A stretch of 64,000 bases of DNA from Salinimicrobium marinum (lineage in GTDB: Bacteria; Bacteroidota; Bacteroidia; Flavobacteriales; Flavobacteriaceae): contig NZ_BMXB01000016.1 of NCBI RefSeq assembly GCF_014651535.1, positions 1-64,000 of the forward strand. The letters are read 5' to 3'. The position numbers and the translations under genes are program-made. Below the pieces are notes generated by a model that saw only the letters and a list, made by a program, of their open reading frames with translations, searched no databases and was not told where the DNA came from. Numbering within the stretch: position 1 is the stretch's first letter; each line of letters begins with the position of its first letter. This document shows positions 8,967-17,570 of the stretch, one piece after another.

Positions 8967-10649
8967 TTAATATCCGGCCGCATGGCCGTCTTTTCTTGAT
9001 TCAGAGGCTCCAAAATAAACGCCTCTTTCAGCATCATATAGAATGGCTTGATAACCCCCATAGTAACCACCAAAGCCAACTTTATGTCCTAGGGCCATTA
9101 ATTTTAGAGTTTCTTCAAAATCAAAACCACTTTCAACTAAAATTTCTCCTTTACCCTCGGAAAGTTCTCCCGTTACCGAAGAGGAGCCAACGTGCTCATA
9201 TCTGGGCGCGTCCCCTGCTTCCTGCAGACCCATTCCAAAATCAATAAGATTCATAATAATTTGAACATGTCCCTGAGGCTGAAAATCACCACCCATCACT
9301 CCGAAACTTAGGTACGGCGCATTATTCTTAGTCACAAAGCCTGGAATTATGGTATGAAAAGGTCGCTTTCCAGGAGCATAGGAATTTGGCTTCCCTTCCT
9401 CCAAATCGAACAATTCTCCTCTGTTTTGTAACATGAAACCCAGTTCTGGCGGTACCATTCCCGAACCCATTCCTCTATAATTACTTTGGATCAGAGATAT
9501 CATATTTCCGTCTTTATCCGCCACCGTAAGATACACTGTACCGGTATGGTCGACCTTTCCTGCTTTAAATTCTCCTGCCCGTTCTAAATTGATTAACTCT
9601 CTTCTTTTCTCTGAATAATCTTTTGATAAAAGCTGTTCTACGGGTACCTCAACAAATTCTGGATCTGCATAATATTCTGCCCTGTCTTCATAGACTAATT
9701 TTTTAGCCTCATTTACTATGTGTAAATGCTGCGCACTCCCAAAGGAAATCTCATCGAAACTGAAACCTTCTATAATGTTTAGCATTTGAAGTGCGGCCAA
9801 ACCCTGCCCATTTGGCGGCAGCTCCCAAATGTCATATCCCCTGTAATTGGTTGAAATTGGATCAACCCAAGTTGAGGTATGGCTTTCCAGATCTTCCACA
9901 GATAAAAACCCTCCCTGCTCTTTTATAAAGTCTGTAATTGTGACCGCGATTTCCCCTTTATAAAAAGAGTCTCTTCCTTCTTCGGCTAATTTTCTATATG
10001 TGGATGCTAGAAAGGGGTTCTTAAAAAGATCTCCTTTATCCGGAACTTTTCCATTGTTGGTATAAGTTTCTTCCACATTTGGAAATTGCCTCATATAACG
10101 GTTTACAGATCCTTTTAAATAATAAGCGATTAGTTCTGTAACCGGGAATCCTTCTTCAGCATATTTTATAGTAGGAGCGAGGATTTTCGTCATAGGTAAT
10201 TTGCCAAACTTGCTGTGTAATTCGAACCAACCATCAACACAACCAGGAACAGAAACCGGAAGTGGGCCTGTTGAAGGAATGCTTTTCAAATTTTTGTCCT
10301 TAAAATGTTCTATAGTTAACGATTGGGGGGACCTTCCACTGGCGTTAATGCCGTGGAGCTTTTTAGATTCTGAATCCCAAACAATAGCAAAAAGATCACC
10401 ACCTATTCCACCCCCGGTTGGTTCCATTAGTCCTAAAGCAGCATTAACTGCAATGGCTGCATCTACTGCTGTCCCTCCTTGTTGTAAAATATCCACCCCT
10501 ATTTGGGTTGCCAAAGGATGGCTAGAAGCGACCATTCCATTACTTGCGATCACCTCTGACCGGGTAGCGAAATTTCTTCCTGTCAGTCGGTCTTGGGCAA
10601 AAGCTGTAAATTGGATTATCAAAAACAGTACTACTAGATACTTATTCAT
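8967..10649 (-). CDS. ggt: gamma-glutamyltransferase
   Basis: A 560-residue N-terminal-nucleophile hydrolase that transfers or hydrolyses gamma-glutamyl groups; the precursor self-cleaves. It has a signal peptide (KYLVVLFLIIQFTAFAQ), so it is periplasmic. Diagnostic stretches are GGTAVDAAIAVNAALG, EPTGGGIGGDLFAIV and, near the C terminus, the GG-containing SFGVMGGDFQPQGH. The expected nucleophile is Thr371 in DHTGTVYLTVAD, at the start of the small subunit. The usual T-T-H context of well-studied enzymes is T-V-Y here, so this is a divergent subfamily. It sits between susD (30-base gap) and the hydrolase. It may trim peptides with blocked or gamma-linked ends rather than glutathione; that is inference. 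Confidence 0.9.
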   Translation of the reverse strand: MNKYLVVLFLIIQFTAFAQDRLTGRNFATRSEVIASNGMVASSHPLATQIGVDILQQGGTAVDAAIAVNAALGLMEPTGGGIGGDLFAIVWDSESKKLHGINASGRSPQSLTIEHFKDKNLKSIPSTGPLPVSVPGCVDGWFELHSKFGKLPMTKILAPTIKYAEEGFPVTELIAYYLKGSVNRYMRQFPNVEETYTNNGKVPDKGDLFKNPFLASTYRKLAEEGRDSFYKGEIAVTITDFIKEQGGFLSVEDLESHTSTWVDPISTNYRGYDIWELPPNGQGLAALQMLNIIEGFSFDEISFGSAQHLHIVNEAKKLVYEDRAEYYADPEFVEVPVEQLLSKDYSEKRRELINLERAGEFKAGKVDHTGTVYLTVADKDGNMISLIQSNYRGMGSGMVPPELGFMLQNRGELFDLEEGKPNSYAPGKRPFHTIIPGFVTKNNAPYLSFGVMGGDFQPQGHVQIIMNLIDFGMGLQEAGDAPRYEHVGSSSVTGELSEGKGEILVESGFDFEETLKLMALGHKVGFGGYYGGYQAILYDAERGVYFGASESRKDGHAAGY

Positions 10650-10679
10650 TCGGTTTCGATTGATATAATGTTATTTTTT

Positions 10680-12113
10680 TTAAAATACATCCCAAAACAA
10701 CTTAGTTTCTGTCTCATCTCCTCCTATATTCGAAGCCGCTGCACTATAATTGTCATTATTCAGTTGTTGCTCATTTCCAGGATATCTTAATCGGTTAGGA
10801 TAACCGGAAACCGCTGCAACAGGTAGTTCCAGTTGTGGATGATCTAATCTTCTTATCTCTACCCAGGCCATAAAAGGACGGTTGTATAAAGCAACCCATT
10901 TTTGTACGCCTATTTTTTCTCTCCAGTCATCGGAAGCAGTGTTATAATCTACTTCAGGTTGATTCAAATACTCCTCAGCTTCTTCTTGAGTACCTCCCCA
11001 ATATTGAATTGAAGCTGTTACCGCATTGTTGTAATGTTCTTCTGCAGTTCCAGGAATATCGAAACCTCTTTCCAAAGCTTCAGCACGAAGAAATTCCACC
11101 TCAGCATAATCAATAAGAACATGTGGAGCGTCTGGAGCTGCCACTCTTTCGCTTGGTTTGGACATATTCCCATAGTTATTTTGTTGGCCAAGCACGCCTC
11201 CTGCATACTCACCCTGTTCATTTACCCCAAAGAACCCTGGTAAACGCGGATCATCTAAATCTGTTAACTGGCTCATTAAAGCTTCGGAAGCAATGAAATC
11301 AGTTCTGCCGGCTAAAACTAATTGATCGTATAATGGATTGTTATTTGGAGTCGAACTGTAGTATTGAATGAAAGCATTATCCTCTGGAGAGGAAATTGCT
11401 TCTGGATTTGCTTCCAAGAAAGCAGTTTGAGCTGTATTTTCATCAACATCAGCAATGGTCATTGCCATTCTCAGCTTTAGTGAATTCGCAAAATTAACCC
11501 AGTGAGAAACATTTCCCTGATAAATGATATCTTCTGATGAAGAAAACCCCGGAGAGGAGGGATCTAGGTTATTGATATCTTCTGTCAGCCTTTCCAGTAG
11601 GTCATAATAAATCGTCTGAGCATCATCATATACCGGAAATAAAGTTTCATCATTCAATGCTTCTGAATAAGGAATGTCACCATATGTAGTTAAAAGAGTG
11701 TAATATGCATAAACCTGCATTATATCGGCCATTGCCGTCTGATTCATTTGTTGCCCCGGAGATAAGGTAGCATCTTCCGAAATAATGGATTTAGCCTCTT
11801 CCAAATCTGTTAAAACATCTTTGTACAGCATTTCCCACCAATTCTCGTGGATAGCCCTAGTGATATAATCAAAATTCGTCTCCTGCTGGATGACAGCTTG
11901 AGCCCAATGACTGACAAAATGCCTATAAATGTTCATGTTTATACTGGCAGTAGCTAAACCATCAGACAAGGTTTTAATTGCGTTAGAAAATAAAGGTCCC
12001 TGAGGTACAGTTGCAGCTCTTTTCGTTTCTTCATTCAGATCAGTAATATCGCTTGTACAGCCTAAAAAGAGGATGATCGGAATAATTAAAATAATCTTTT
12101 TCATAATGGTCAT
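10680..12113 (-). CDS. SusD/RagB-like outer-membrane lipoprotein
   Basis: A surface-exposed nutrient-binding lipoprotein of the SusD-like_2 type, about 474-477 residues, that acts as the lid of its SusC transporter. The lipobox is IILFLGC after a short hydrophobic stretch. The more likely start is the ATG at 12,104 (MKKII), which gives a normal lipoprotein signal; the ATG at 12,113 adds three residues. TPR-like helices and conserved segments such as YAYYTLLTTYGDIPYSEAL fit the family. The gene begins 1 base after the susC stop codon, so the two are translationally linked. Together with peptidases and no glycoside hydrolases nearby, it suggests a peptide ligand, as known for RagB. Ligand specificity is inferred from context. 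Confidence 0.9.
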   Translation of the reverse strand: MTIMKKIILIIPIILFLGCTSDITDLNEETKRAATVPQGPLFSNAIKTLSDGLATASINMNIYRHFVSHWAQAVIQQETNFDYITRAIHENWWEMLYKDVLTDLEEAKSIISEDATLSPGQQMNQTAMADIMQVYAYYTLLTTYGDIPYSEALNDETLFPVYDDAQTIYYDLLERLTEDINNLDPSSPGFSSSEDIIYQGNVSHWVNFANSLKLRMAMTIADVDENTAQTAFLEANPEAISSPEDNAFIQYYSSTPNNNPLYDQLVLAGRTDFIASEALMSQLTDLDDPRLPGFFGVNEQGEYAGGVLGQQNNYGNMSKPSERVAAPDAPHVLIDYAEVEFLRAEALERGFDIPGTAEEHYNNAVTASIQYWGGTQEEAEEYLNQPEVDYNTASDDWREKIGVQKWVALYNRPFMAWVEIRRLDHPQLELPVAAVSGYPNRLRYPGNEQQLNNDNYSAAASNIGGDETETKLFWDVF

Positions 12114-12114
12114 C

Positions 12115-15100
12115 TTATAATTTTATATTTAGGTTTAAACCAAGGGTTCTTGTAGTGGGTAACGATCCGCTTTGGTAGCCTTGCACATTTCCGGAAGAGA
12201 GATTTTCTTCAGGATCAGCATAAGGTACGTTTTTGTGAATGATCCATAAGTTCCTGCCAATAACTGACAGTTCAAGGTCTTGTACGTTCGAAGGAACTAA
12301 ACTTTCTGGGAATGAGAACGACAAAGATAATTCCCTTAACTTGACATAACTCGCATCATAAACAAATTCCGATTGAGGTTCGAAAGCACTGTTATTAGAT
12401 GTTATCGTAACTCTTTGGGTATTCGGAGTACCGTCTGCAGTAACTCCAGGTAATATCCTTCCGCCTCCATCTTCGACGGCATCTCGTACAGGATTTCCAA
12501 GGTCATTTGTGCCAGCTGTCCTCGGTAGAAGACCAGCCATAGATCCATAGAGCATATCAAGTGAAAAAACATCTCCTCCTTTTTTTACGTCTACTAGAAA
12601 ACTCAAGGACAAATTTTTATACCTAAATGAATTATGAATTCCTCCGATCCAATCCGGATTTACATTACCAATTACATTTGAAGTTGTATTAGTAATCGCA
12701 TAAAGTCCATTATCATTTATTAATCTCTGCCCTTCAATAGTTTCATAGGTAGCACCCTGGAGTTCACCATACGGTCTTCCGACAGAAGCATTCAGACTAA
12801 CTCCACCCTGAAATGAAGCTAATTGTAAATTACTACTATTTTCATATAAGGAAAGTACTTTATTTCTATTTCGAGTAAAATTTACGTTCACGTTCCAAGA
12901 AAATTCCGTATTCCTTATTGGAGCCCCATAAAAGGACAACTCAATACCCTTGTTCTCAATTTCACCAGCATTTAAAAATCTACTGGTATATCCTGTCGCG
13001 GAAGACACTGCAACGGGCATTATTTGATCCACTGTATTCGTATGATAATAGGATGCATCAAATCCAAACCTGTTTTTGAAGAATGCCATTTCTAATCCCA
13101 CCTCTTTACTGATGGTAGTCTCCGGTTTTAAAGCAGCATTATTTTTGGTATCTGGCAAAGAGAATAAAAGAGTCTCACCAAAAGGGTCGGGTTTGGAATA
13201 TATATCTTGTAGACTTCCCCAGGGAGCATCATTCCCCACAGTGGCATAATTAGCTCGGAACTTTCCAGAGGATAACCATTCAAAATCGGCTAAATGATGA
13301 GAAAAAAGCCAGCTTCCTGATAAAGCATAATAATTATAGGCATTGTCATTTGAAGGAAGTGTTGAGGAGACATCTCTCCTTAAGGTTCCATCTAAAGTTA
13401 GGTAATCTTTATATGTTAAAGTCAATCCACCAAAATAACCATTGACTGCCCTTGGCCGAAAGGTTTCTATGGGTGCAGGTATGGTGCCTAAGGAATTTGA
13501 AATCGCGTACAGATTGGGAATAACCAGTCCTCCTGTTGTAGAGGAAGAAACTGAAGAAATCGTGTTTCTTCGGAGGTTGATTCCTGCAAGTGCATTCAGA
13601 GCAAGATCTTCTGTCAAATCTCGCTCTGCAGTTGCTAGTAAGTCATAATTTGTTTCATTATAATTTCTGTCAAACCGGGAGTAAGAAGGAATACCAGAAC
13701 TTCCTACTGCCCGTCTTTCCTGTTGACTTTCATCATATTGATCCACAGAGATTCTAGCTAAAAATTCAAGCCAGTTAGTTGGATTATAGACGAGGGAGGC
13801 ATTTCCAAAAACCCGGTTTCTGGTATCATCCTGATAGTTTTCGTATACAGTCCAATACGTGTTGTTGTAAAAAGCTGGTCGGAGACCTTCAGGCCTTGTA
13901 GGGTCAGACCAATTCCAGGTTATGTTTCTGCCAGTCCTAAAATATGCATCTTTTTGCCTCTGAATATCTACGTTCGTCTGATTAAAATGACGGAAAACAC
14001 TATTTATGTTACGACCACCGTCATAACCTGTTGCGGCTCTGCCTCGGCCTTCAATTTGAGAATAATTTACCATTGCGCTAGCAGTCAAGGTATTGGTTAT
14101 ATTATAACTTGTATGGAGATTGAAGATATCTTTCAACACTCTGCTGTTTGGTAGCGTTCCTCTTTCATCATTTCTGGTATATCCGAATTTAACAGAACCT
14201 TCTTCACCAACCATTCCATCAATTATTATACTATTATTCGTAGATACTGAAGTTTCATAAAAAGTCTCAGGTCCGTTTTCCGGTGCTACCCATGGCCTTG
14301 ATTGTAAATAATTGGGTGAACTTGGGTCAAAAGCATCCCAATGGTAGACCATAAGATTAGGATCATAACGAGGACCCCATGATCTAGGCGCAAAAGTTGG
14401 TACTACAAGATCATTTCCTCCATCTCCATTGACATCAAAGTAAAGAAATCCATCTCTGTCCTGTGGATCAGAACGACCGGCACCATATTCTTGCTGATAT
14501 TCTACAAAGGTTGATTTATCAATCTGGCCTACAATCACAGCGGAATTTATAGAAATATTTAAACCCCTACTGGCTTTTTTCGTAGTAATCATCACAACTC
14601 CATTTGCAGCTCTTGATCCATAAAGAGCACTTGCTGCTGCTCCCTTTAGTACGTTAATGGATTCAATATCATCAGGATTTATATCTGCAGCAGCATTACC
14701 ATAATCATAGCCTCCCCCTCCTGTCTGTTGGGATGCAGAATTTGTGTTTGAATTGTCAAGAGGCACACCATCTACGACAAACAGAGCTTGGTTATTTCCT
14801 GTTAAAGAACTTGCACCTCGAATAACTACATTCACAGAACCACCTACGGCATTCCCTTGTGTAATCTGAAGTCCTGATATTTTACCAGAAAGACCACTAG
14901 CTACATTACCGACCCTGGTCTCATTCACGTCCTCTCCGCTTATTTGTTGAGCAGCATAGGGTAGGTTGTTTTTTTCTCGTTGAATCCCGAAGGCTGTTAC
15001 CACCACGGCCTCTAATTCTGTCGCATCAGGTGCAAGAGTTACATCAACAACGGGATCGTCAGTCACAGGTAATTCTGCAGTTTGTAAACCAACAAAGGAA

Positions 15101-15315
15101 AACACTAAAACCTGTCCTTTACCGGCCTCAATGGAATAATTCCCATCAAAATCAGTTTGGACTCCGTTAGAGGTTCCTTTTACCACAACATTAACACCAG
15201 GTAAAGGTACACCTGAATCATCTGTAACAGTACCTGTTACTGTCATTTCCTGAGCATAAATGGTTGAAATTTGAAATAATCCAAAAACAACCAGGAGTAA
15301 TAGTTTCTTCTTCAT
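12115..15315 (-). CDS. SusC/RagA-type TonB-dependent outer-membrane transporter
   Basis: A 1066-residue TonB-dependent beta-barrel that imports bulky nutrients captured by SusD. In order: signal peptide (LLLLVVFGLFQISTIYAQ), a carboxypeptidase-regulatory-like domain (GTVTDDSGVPLPGVNVVVKG), a plug domain with SusC-type signatures (NINPDDIESINVLKG-like, ALYGSRAANGVVMITTKK), and a barrel ending in the aromatic-poor TRTLGLNLNIKL. Length is typical of SusC proteins. It is the first gene of the susC-susD-ggt-hydrolase operon. Its upstream region carries a 10-bp half-site matching the inverted repeat between the AraC gene and the hydroxyproline operon, so the same regulator may control uptake and catabolism. 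No glycan genes accompany it, which favours peptide import. Confidence 0.95.
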   Translation of the reverse strand: MKKKLLLLVVFGLFQISTIYAQEMTVTGTVTDDSGVPLPGVNVVVKGTSNGVQTDFDGNYSIEAGKGQVLVFSFVGLQTAELPVTDDPVVDVTLAPDATELEAVVVTAFGIQREKNNLPYAAQQISGEDVNETRVGNVASGLSGKISGLQITQGNAVGGSVNVVIRGASSLTGNNQALFVVDGVPLDNSNTNSASQQTGGGGYDYGNAAADINPDDIESINVLKGAAASALYGSRAANGVVMITTKKASRGLNISINSAVIVGQIDKSTFVEYQQEYGAGRSDPQDRDGFLYFDVNGDGGNDLVVPTFAPRSWGPRYDPNLMVYHWDAFDPSSPNYLQSRPWVAPENGPETFYETSVSTNNSIIIDGMVGEEGSVKFGYTRNDERGTLPNSRVLKDIFNLHTSYNITNTLTASAMVNYSQIEGRGRAATGYDGGRNINSVFRHFNQTNVDIQRQKDAYFRTGRNITWNWSDPTRPEGLRPAFYNNTYWTVYENYQDDTRNRVFGNASLVYNPTNWLEFLARISVDQYDESQQERRAVGSSGIPSYSRFDRNYNETNYDLLATAERDLTEDLALNALAGINLRRNTISSVSSSTTGGLVIPNLYAISNSLGTIPAPIETFRPRAVNGYFGGLTLTYKDYLTLDGTLRRDVSSTLPSNDNAYNYYALSGSWLFSHHLADFEWLSSGKFRANYATVGNDAPWGSLQDIYSKPDPFGETLLFSLPDTKNNAALKPETTISKEVGLEMAFFKNRFGFDASYYHTNTVDQIMPVAVSSATGYTSRFLNAGEIENKGIELSFYGAPIRNTEFSWNVNVNFTRNRNKVLSLYENSSNLQLASFQGGVSLNASVGRPYGELQGATYETIEGQRLINDNGLYAITNTTSNVIGNVNPDWIGGIHNSFRYKNLSLSFLVDVKKGGDVFSLDMLYGSMAGLLPRTAGTNDLGNPVRDAVEDGGGRILPGVTADGTPNTQRVTITSNNSAFEPQSEFVYDASYVKLRELSLSFSFPESLVPSNVQDLELSVIGRNLWIIHKNVPYADPEENLSSGNVQGYQSGSLPTTRTLGLNLNIKL

Positions 15316-15344
15316 ATTATGATTTTGTTAAAAAATTCAAAATA

Positions 15345-15354
15345 ATTTATACCA
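15345..15354. promoter_or_regulatory. half-site of the AraC operator before susC
   Basis: ATTTATACCA here is identical to ten bases of the right arm of the perfect inverted repeat at 16,536-16,577. It sits directly beside the candidate -7 element of susC. This suggests control of the uptake operon by the AraC-type protein encoded next door. Chance occurrence of a 10-mer in AT-rich sequence cannot be excluded. Confidence 0.45.
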
Positions 15355-15392
15355 AATTAGAGGATAGTCACAAAAAATAGATAACATTTTAT

Positions 15393-15405
15393 TAACTTAA
15401 AGTTA
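15393..15405. promoter_or_regulatory. 13-bp palindrome upstream of susC
   Basis: TAACTT and AAGTTA flank a single central A, forming a perfect palindrome about 80 bases upstream of the susC start codon. It may be a protein-binding site. No second copy was noticed. Confidence 0.3.
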
Positions 15406-15654
15406 TACTATCTTAACCGAAATAAAGATTTTACTAAAAATTTTTAGGTATATTGTAGGTGTATTCTTCGATATAGTGGGGATGATTGGTAGCTTCAGTC
15501 TTTTCTTTGACAGGTAATTTGAGAAAATATTGTTAACTGATATTTTCCTATAAGAAGATATTTTTATTAAACAGCCAATTTGAGATAAATTTTATTTGGC
15601 TAAGACAGATGAAAGTGGAGATTCACAGGTGAAAAAACAGCAAAACAATTAGGC

Positions 15655-16515
15655 TTAAACAGAGTCGGTTTTTTGAAATTGCAAACGATATTTAGAAGGA
15701 GTCATATTTTTTAAAGCTTTGAATTTTCTATTGAAGTTGGCTATATTTTGGAAACCACAGAGCTCTGATATCAAAGCAACAGAAAGTTCTTTATTTTTAT
15801 ACAATAATTTGCACGCATTTTCAATCCGCAATTCAATAAGAAATTGAAAAAAAGTTTTATTAGTGCGCTTTTTGAAATAACGGCAAAAAGCATTTTTACT
15901 CATGTTCGCTGTTGCAGCAATTTCATCCAAAGATATGGGTTCATTAAACCTATCCATGACGTATTGAAAAACTTCATTCATCCTTTTCCCTTCAGCATCT
16001 GTATATTTTTTATTATAAACAAAAGAGGATAATCGCTCTTTTTCTGAAGAAAGAATTAAATTTAAAATTATGAGAAGAGAGGCAATACGTTCAATTCCAT
16101 TTATGTTCCTCAATCTTTCAAATTGAAAAATAATTTTGGTTTGGTTGGAAGTAATTTTCATCCCATATATGGAATTTTTGAAAAAGGTATCCAGTTCTAT
16201 AAGATCATTTATTTTAAAAAAACCTTTTCCAAAAGAATTCCTGGTAAAAAACAGTGTATACATAATGGATTTTGATGAGGCATTCGCATCACTCCTAAAT
16301 ACATGCGGGATGTTTTCGCCAATTACCAAAATGTCATTCTTTTTGTAATAGTTAATACTGTCTCCAACGATTAAAGAACCTGATCCAGCAGCTATGTAGC
16401 TTATTTGGATTTCTTCGTGTTGATGTAGTTGATCATAGAATACGATTTCGTGATCCTCTTGATAAACGAGTGCTCCGTCTTCTGGTTTGGGAATCTTAAA
16501 AGGTAAAACTTTCAA
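15655..16515 (-). CDS. AraC-family transcriptional regulator
   Basis: A 286-residue regulator with an N-terminal cupin-like ligand domain (about residues 15-90, HQHEEIQISYIAAGSGSLIV) and a C-terminal double helix-turn-helix of the AraC/XylS type. The C-terminal part contains ISLDEIAATANMSKNAFCRY, then the second helix-turn-helix and the FNRKFKALKNMTPSKYR signature. It is transcribed divergently from the hydroxyproline operon, with a perfect 17-bp inverted repeat 21 bases upstream of its own start. The likely model is sensing of hydroxyproline or a catabolic intermediate and control of the operon, itself and possibly susC. The ligand is inferred from position; no ligand-binding residues can be named. 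Confidence 0.88.
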   Translation of the reverse strand: MKVLPFKIPKPEDGALVYQEDHEIVFYDQLHQHEEIQISYIAAGSGSLIVGDSINYYKKNDILVIGENIPHVFRSDANASSKSIMYTLFFTRNSFGKGFFKINDLIELDTFFKNSIYGMKITSNQTKIIFQFERLRNINGIERIASLLIILNLILSSEKERLSSFVYNKKYTDAEGKRMNEVFQYVMDRFNEPISLDEIAATANMSKNAFCRYFKKRTNKTFFQFLIELRIENACKLLYKNKELSVALISELCGFQNIANFNRKFKALKNMTPSKYRLQFQKTDSV

Positions 16516-16535
16516 TTTCTAATGTTTTTGTAAAA

Positions 16536-16577
16536 ATTACCTGGTATAAATACTAATTACTATTTATACCAGGTAAT
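16536..16577. promoter_or_regulatory. perfect 17-bp inverted repeat operator
   Basis: The arms at 16,536-16,552 and 16,561-16,577 are exact reverse complements, with core CTGGTATAAAT, and flank an 8-base spacer. The repeat lies between the divergent AraC and deaminase genes. Possible promoters of the catabolic operon are TAAGTTTT at 16,584, which would put the operator centre near -40, or TAAATTTG at 16,629. A protein dimer site for the neighbouring regulator is the simplest reading. Confidence 0.75.
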
Positions 16578-16652
16578 ATAATATAAGTTTTCGATAATAA
16601 ATACAAATCCTGCTTATTTTATAAAATATAAATTTGGAAAAAATATATAATA

Positions 16653-17567
16653 ATGGAACTTATTTGGGAAGGCGTAATGCCTGCTGTAACAACAAAATTC
16701 ACTGATGGCGATCAATTAGATCTAACAAGTTTTAAAAAGAACATTAGAGCACAACTGGATGCCGGCGTCAACGGAATTATTCTTGGAGGAACTTTAGGGG
16801 AAGCAAGTACTTTGACAAGTGAGGAGAAGGAAACATTGATAGTTAAGACTCTGGAATTCACTAAGGGGGCTGTGCCGGTAATAATAAATATTGGAGAGCA
16901 ATCCACTGAAGGCGCTGTAGCAGTTGCACAACGTGCAGAAGAAATTGGTGCTCATGGACTGATGTTGTTACCTCCTATGCGTTATAAGGCGACAGATCAT
17001 GAAACTACAGTATATTTCCAGGAGATAGCGAGAAGCACATCCCTGCCGATAATGATTTATAACAATCCCGTAGATTACAAAATTGAGGTAACACTGGATA
17101 TGTTCGAAATTTTATTAAAAGAGAGCAATATTAAGGCGGTAAAAGAATCAACCCGTGATATAAGTAATGTTACCCGCATCAAAAATAGGTTTGGTGACAG
17201 GTTGAAAATACTCTGTGGAGTAGATACATTGGCCCTAGAAAGTATTGTTGCAGGAGCAGATGGCTGGGTGGCCGGTCTTGTTGCAGCATATCCTGCTGAA
17301 ACAGTCGCTATATACGAACTGGTAAAAGCCGGTGAAATTGAAGAGGCACTTAGAATTTACCGTTGGTTCATGCCTCTACTGGAGCTCGATATTTCACCAC
17401 AACTGGTGCAAAACATTAAACTGGCCGAAGTAGCCACGGGCTTAGGTACCGAAAATGTAAGACCTCCACGCTTACCTTTACAGGGAGAAGAGCGAAAAAG
17501 GGTTCTTACTATTATAGAAAAGGCAATGTTATGTCGGCCTCGACTCCCGGAATACAAGAATTTATAA
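16653..17567 (+). CDS. DHDPS-family lyase, probable pyrroline-4-hydroxy-2-carboxylate deaminase
   Basis: A 304-residue TIM-barrel aldolase/lyase of the dihydrodipicolinate synthase family. The Schiff-base lysine is Lys164 (IKAVKEST), the catalytic Tyr lies in MIYNNPVDYK, and GGTLGEASTLT carries the phosphate/carboxylate-binding loop. In hydroxyproline degradation this family includes the enzyme that converts 1-pyrroline-4-hydroxy-2-carboxylate to 2-oxoglutarate semialdehyde, releasing ammonia. The next genes encode that product's dehydrogenase (3-base gap), the epimerase and the FAD dehydrogenase, so this role fits far better than lysine synthesis. The start ATG follows an A-rich leader typical of Bacteroidota. 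The family is certain; the exact reaction rests on operon context. Confidence 0.85.
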   Translation: MELIWEGVMPAVTTKFTDGDQLDLTSFKKNIRAQLDAGVNGIILGGTLGEASTLTSEEKETLIVKTLEFTKGAVPVIINIGEQSTEGAVAVAQRAEEIGAHGLMLLPPMRYKATDHETTVYFQEIARSTSLPIMIYNNPVDYKIEVTLDMFEILLKESNIKAVKESTRDISNVTRIKNRFGDRLKILCGVDTLALESIVAGADGWVAGLVAAYPAETVAIYELVKAGEIEEALRIYRWFMPLLELDISPQLVQNIKLAEVATGLGTENVRPPRLPLQGEERKRVLTIIEKAMLCRPRLPEYKNL

Positions 17568-17570
17568 AAA

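Larger units (their letters stand above)
15316..15654. other. susC upstream region
   Basis: A 339-base AT-rich gap between the susC start and the end of the AraC gene. It holds a TTATTTTG sequence on the minus strand (15,338-15,345), a one-mismatch -7 element. It also holds the regulator half-site at 15,345-15,354 and a 13-bp palindrome at 15,393-15,405. No coding frame or RNA gene is apparent. Confidence 0.45.
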
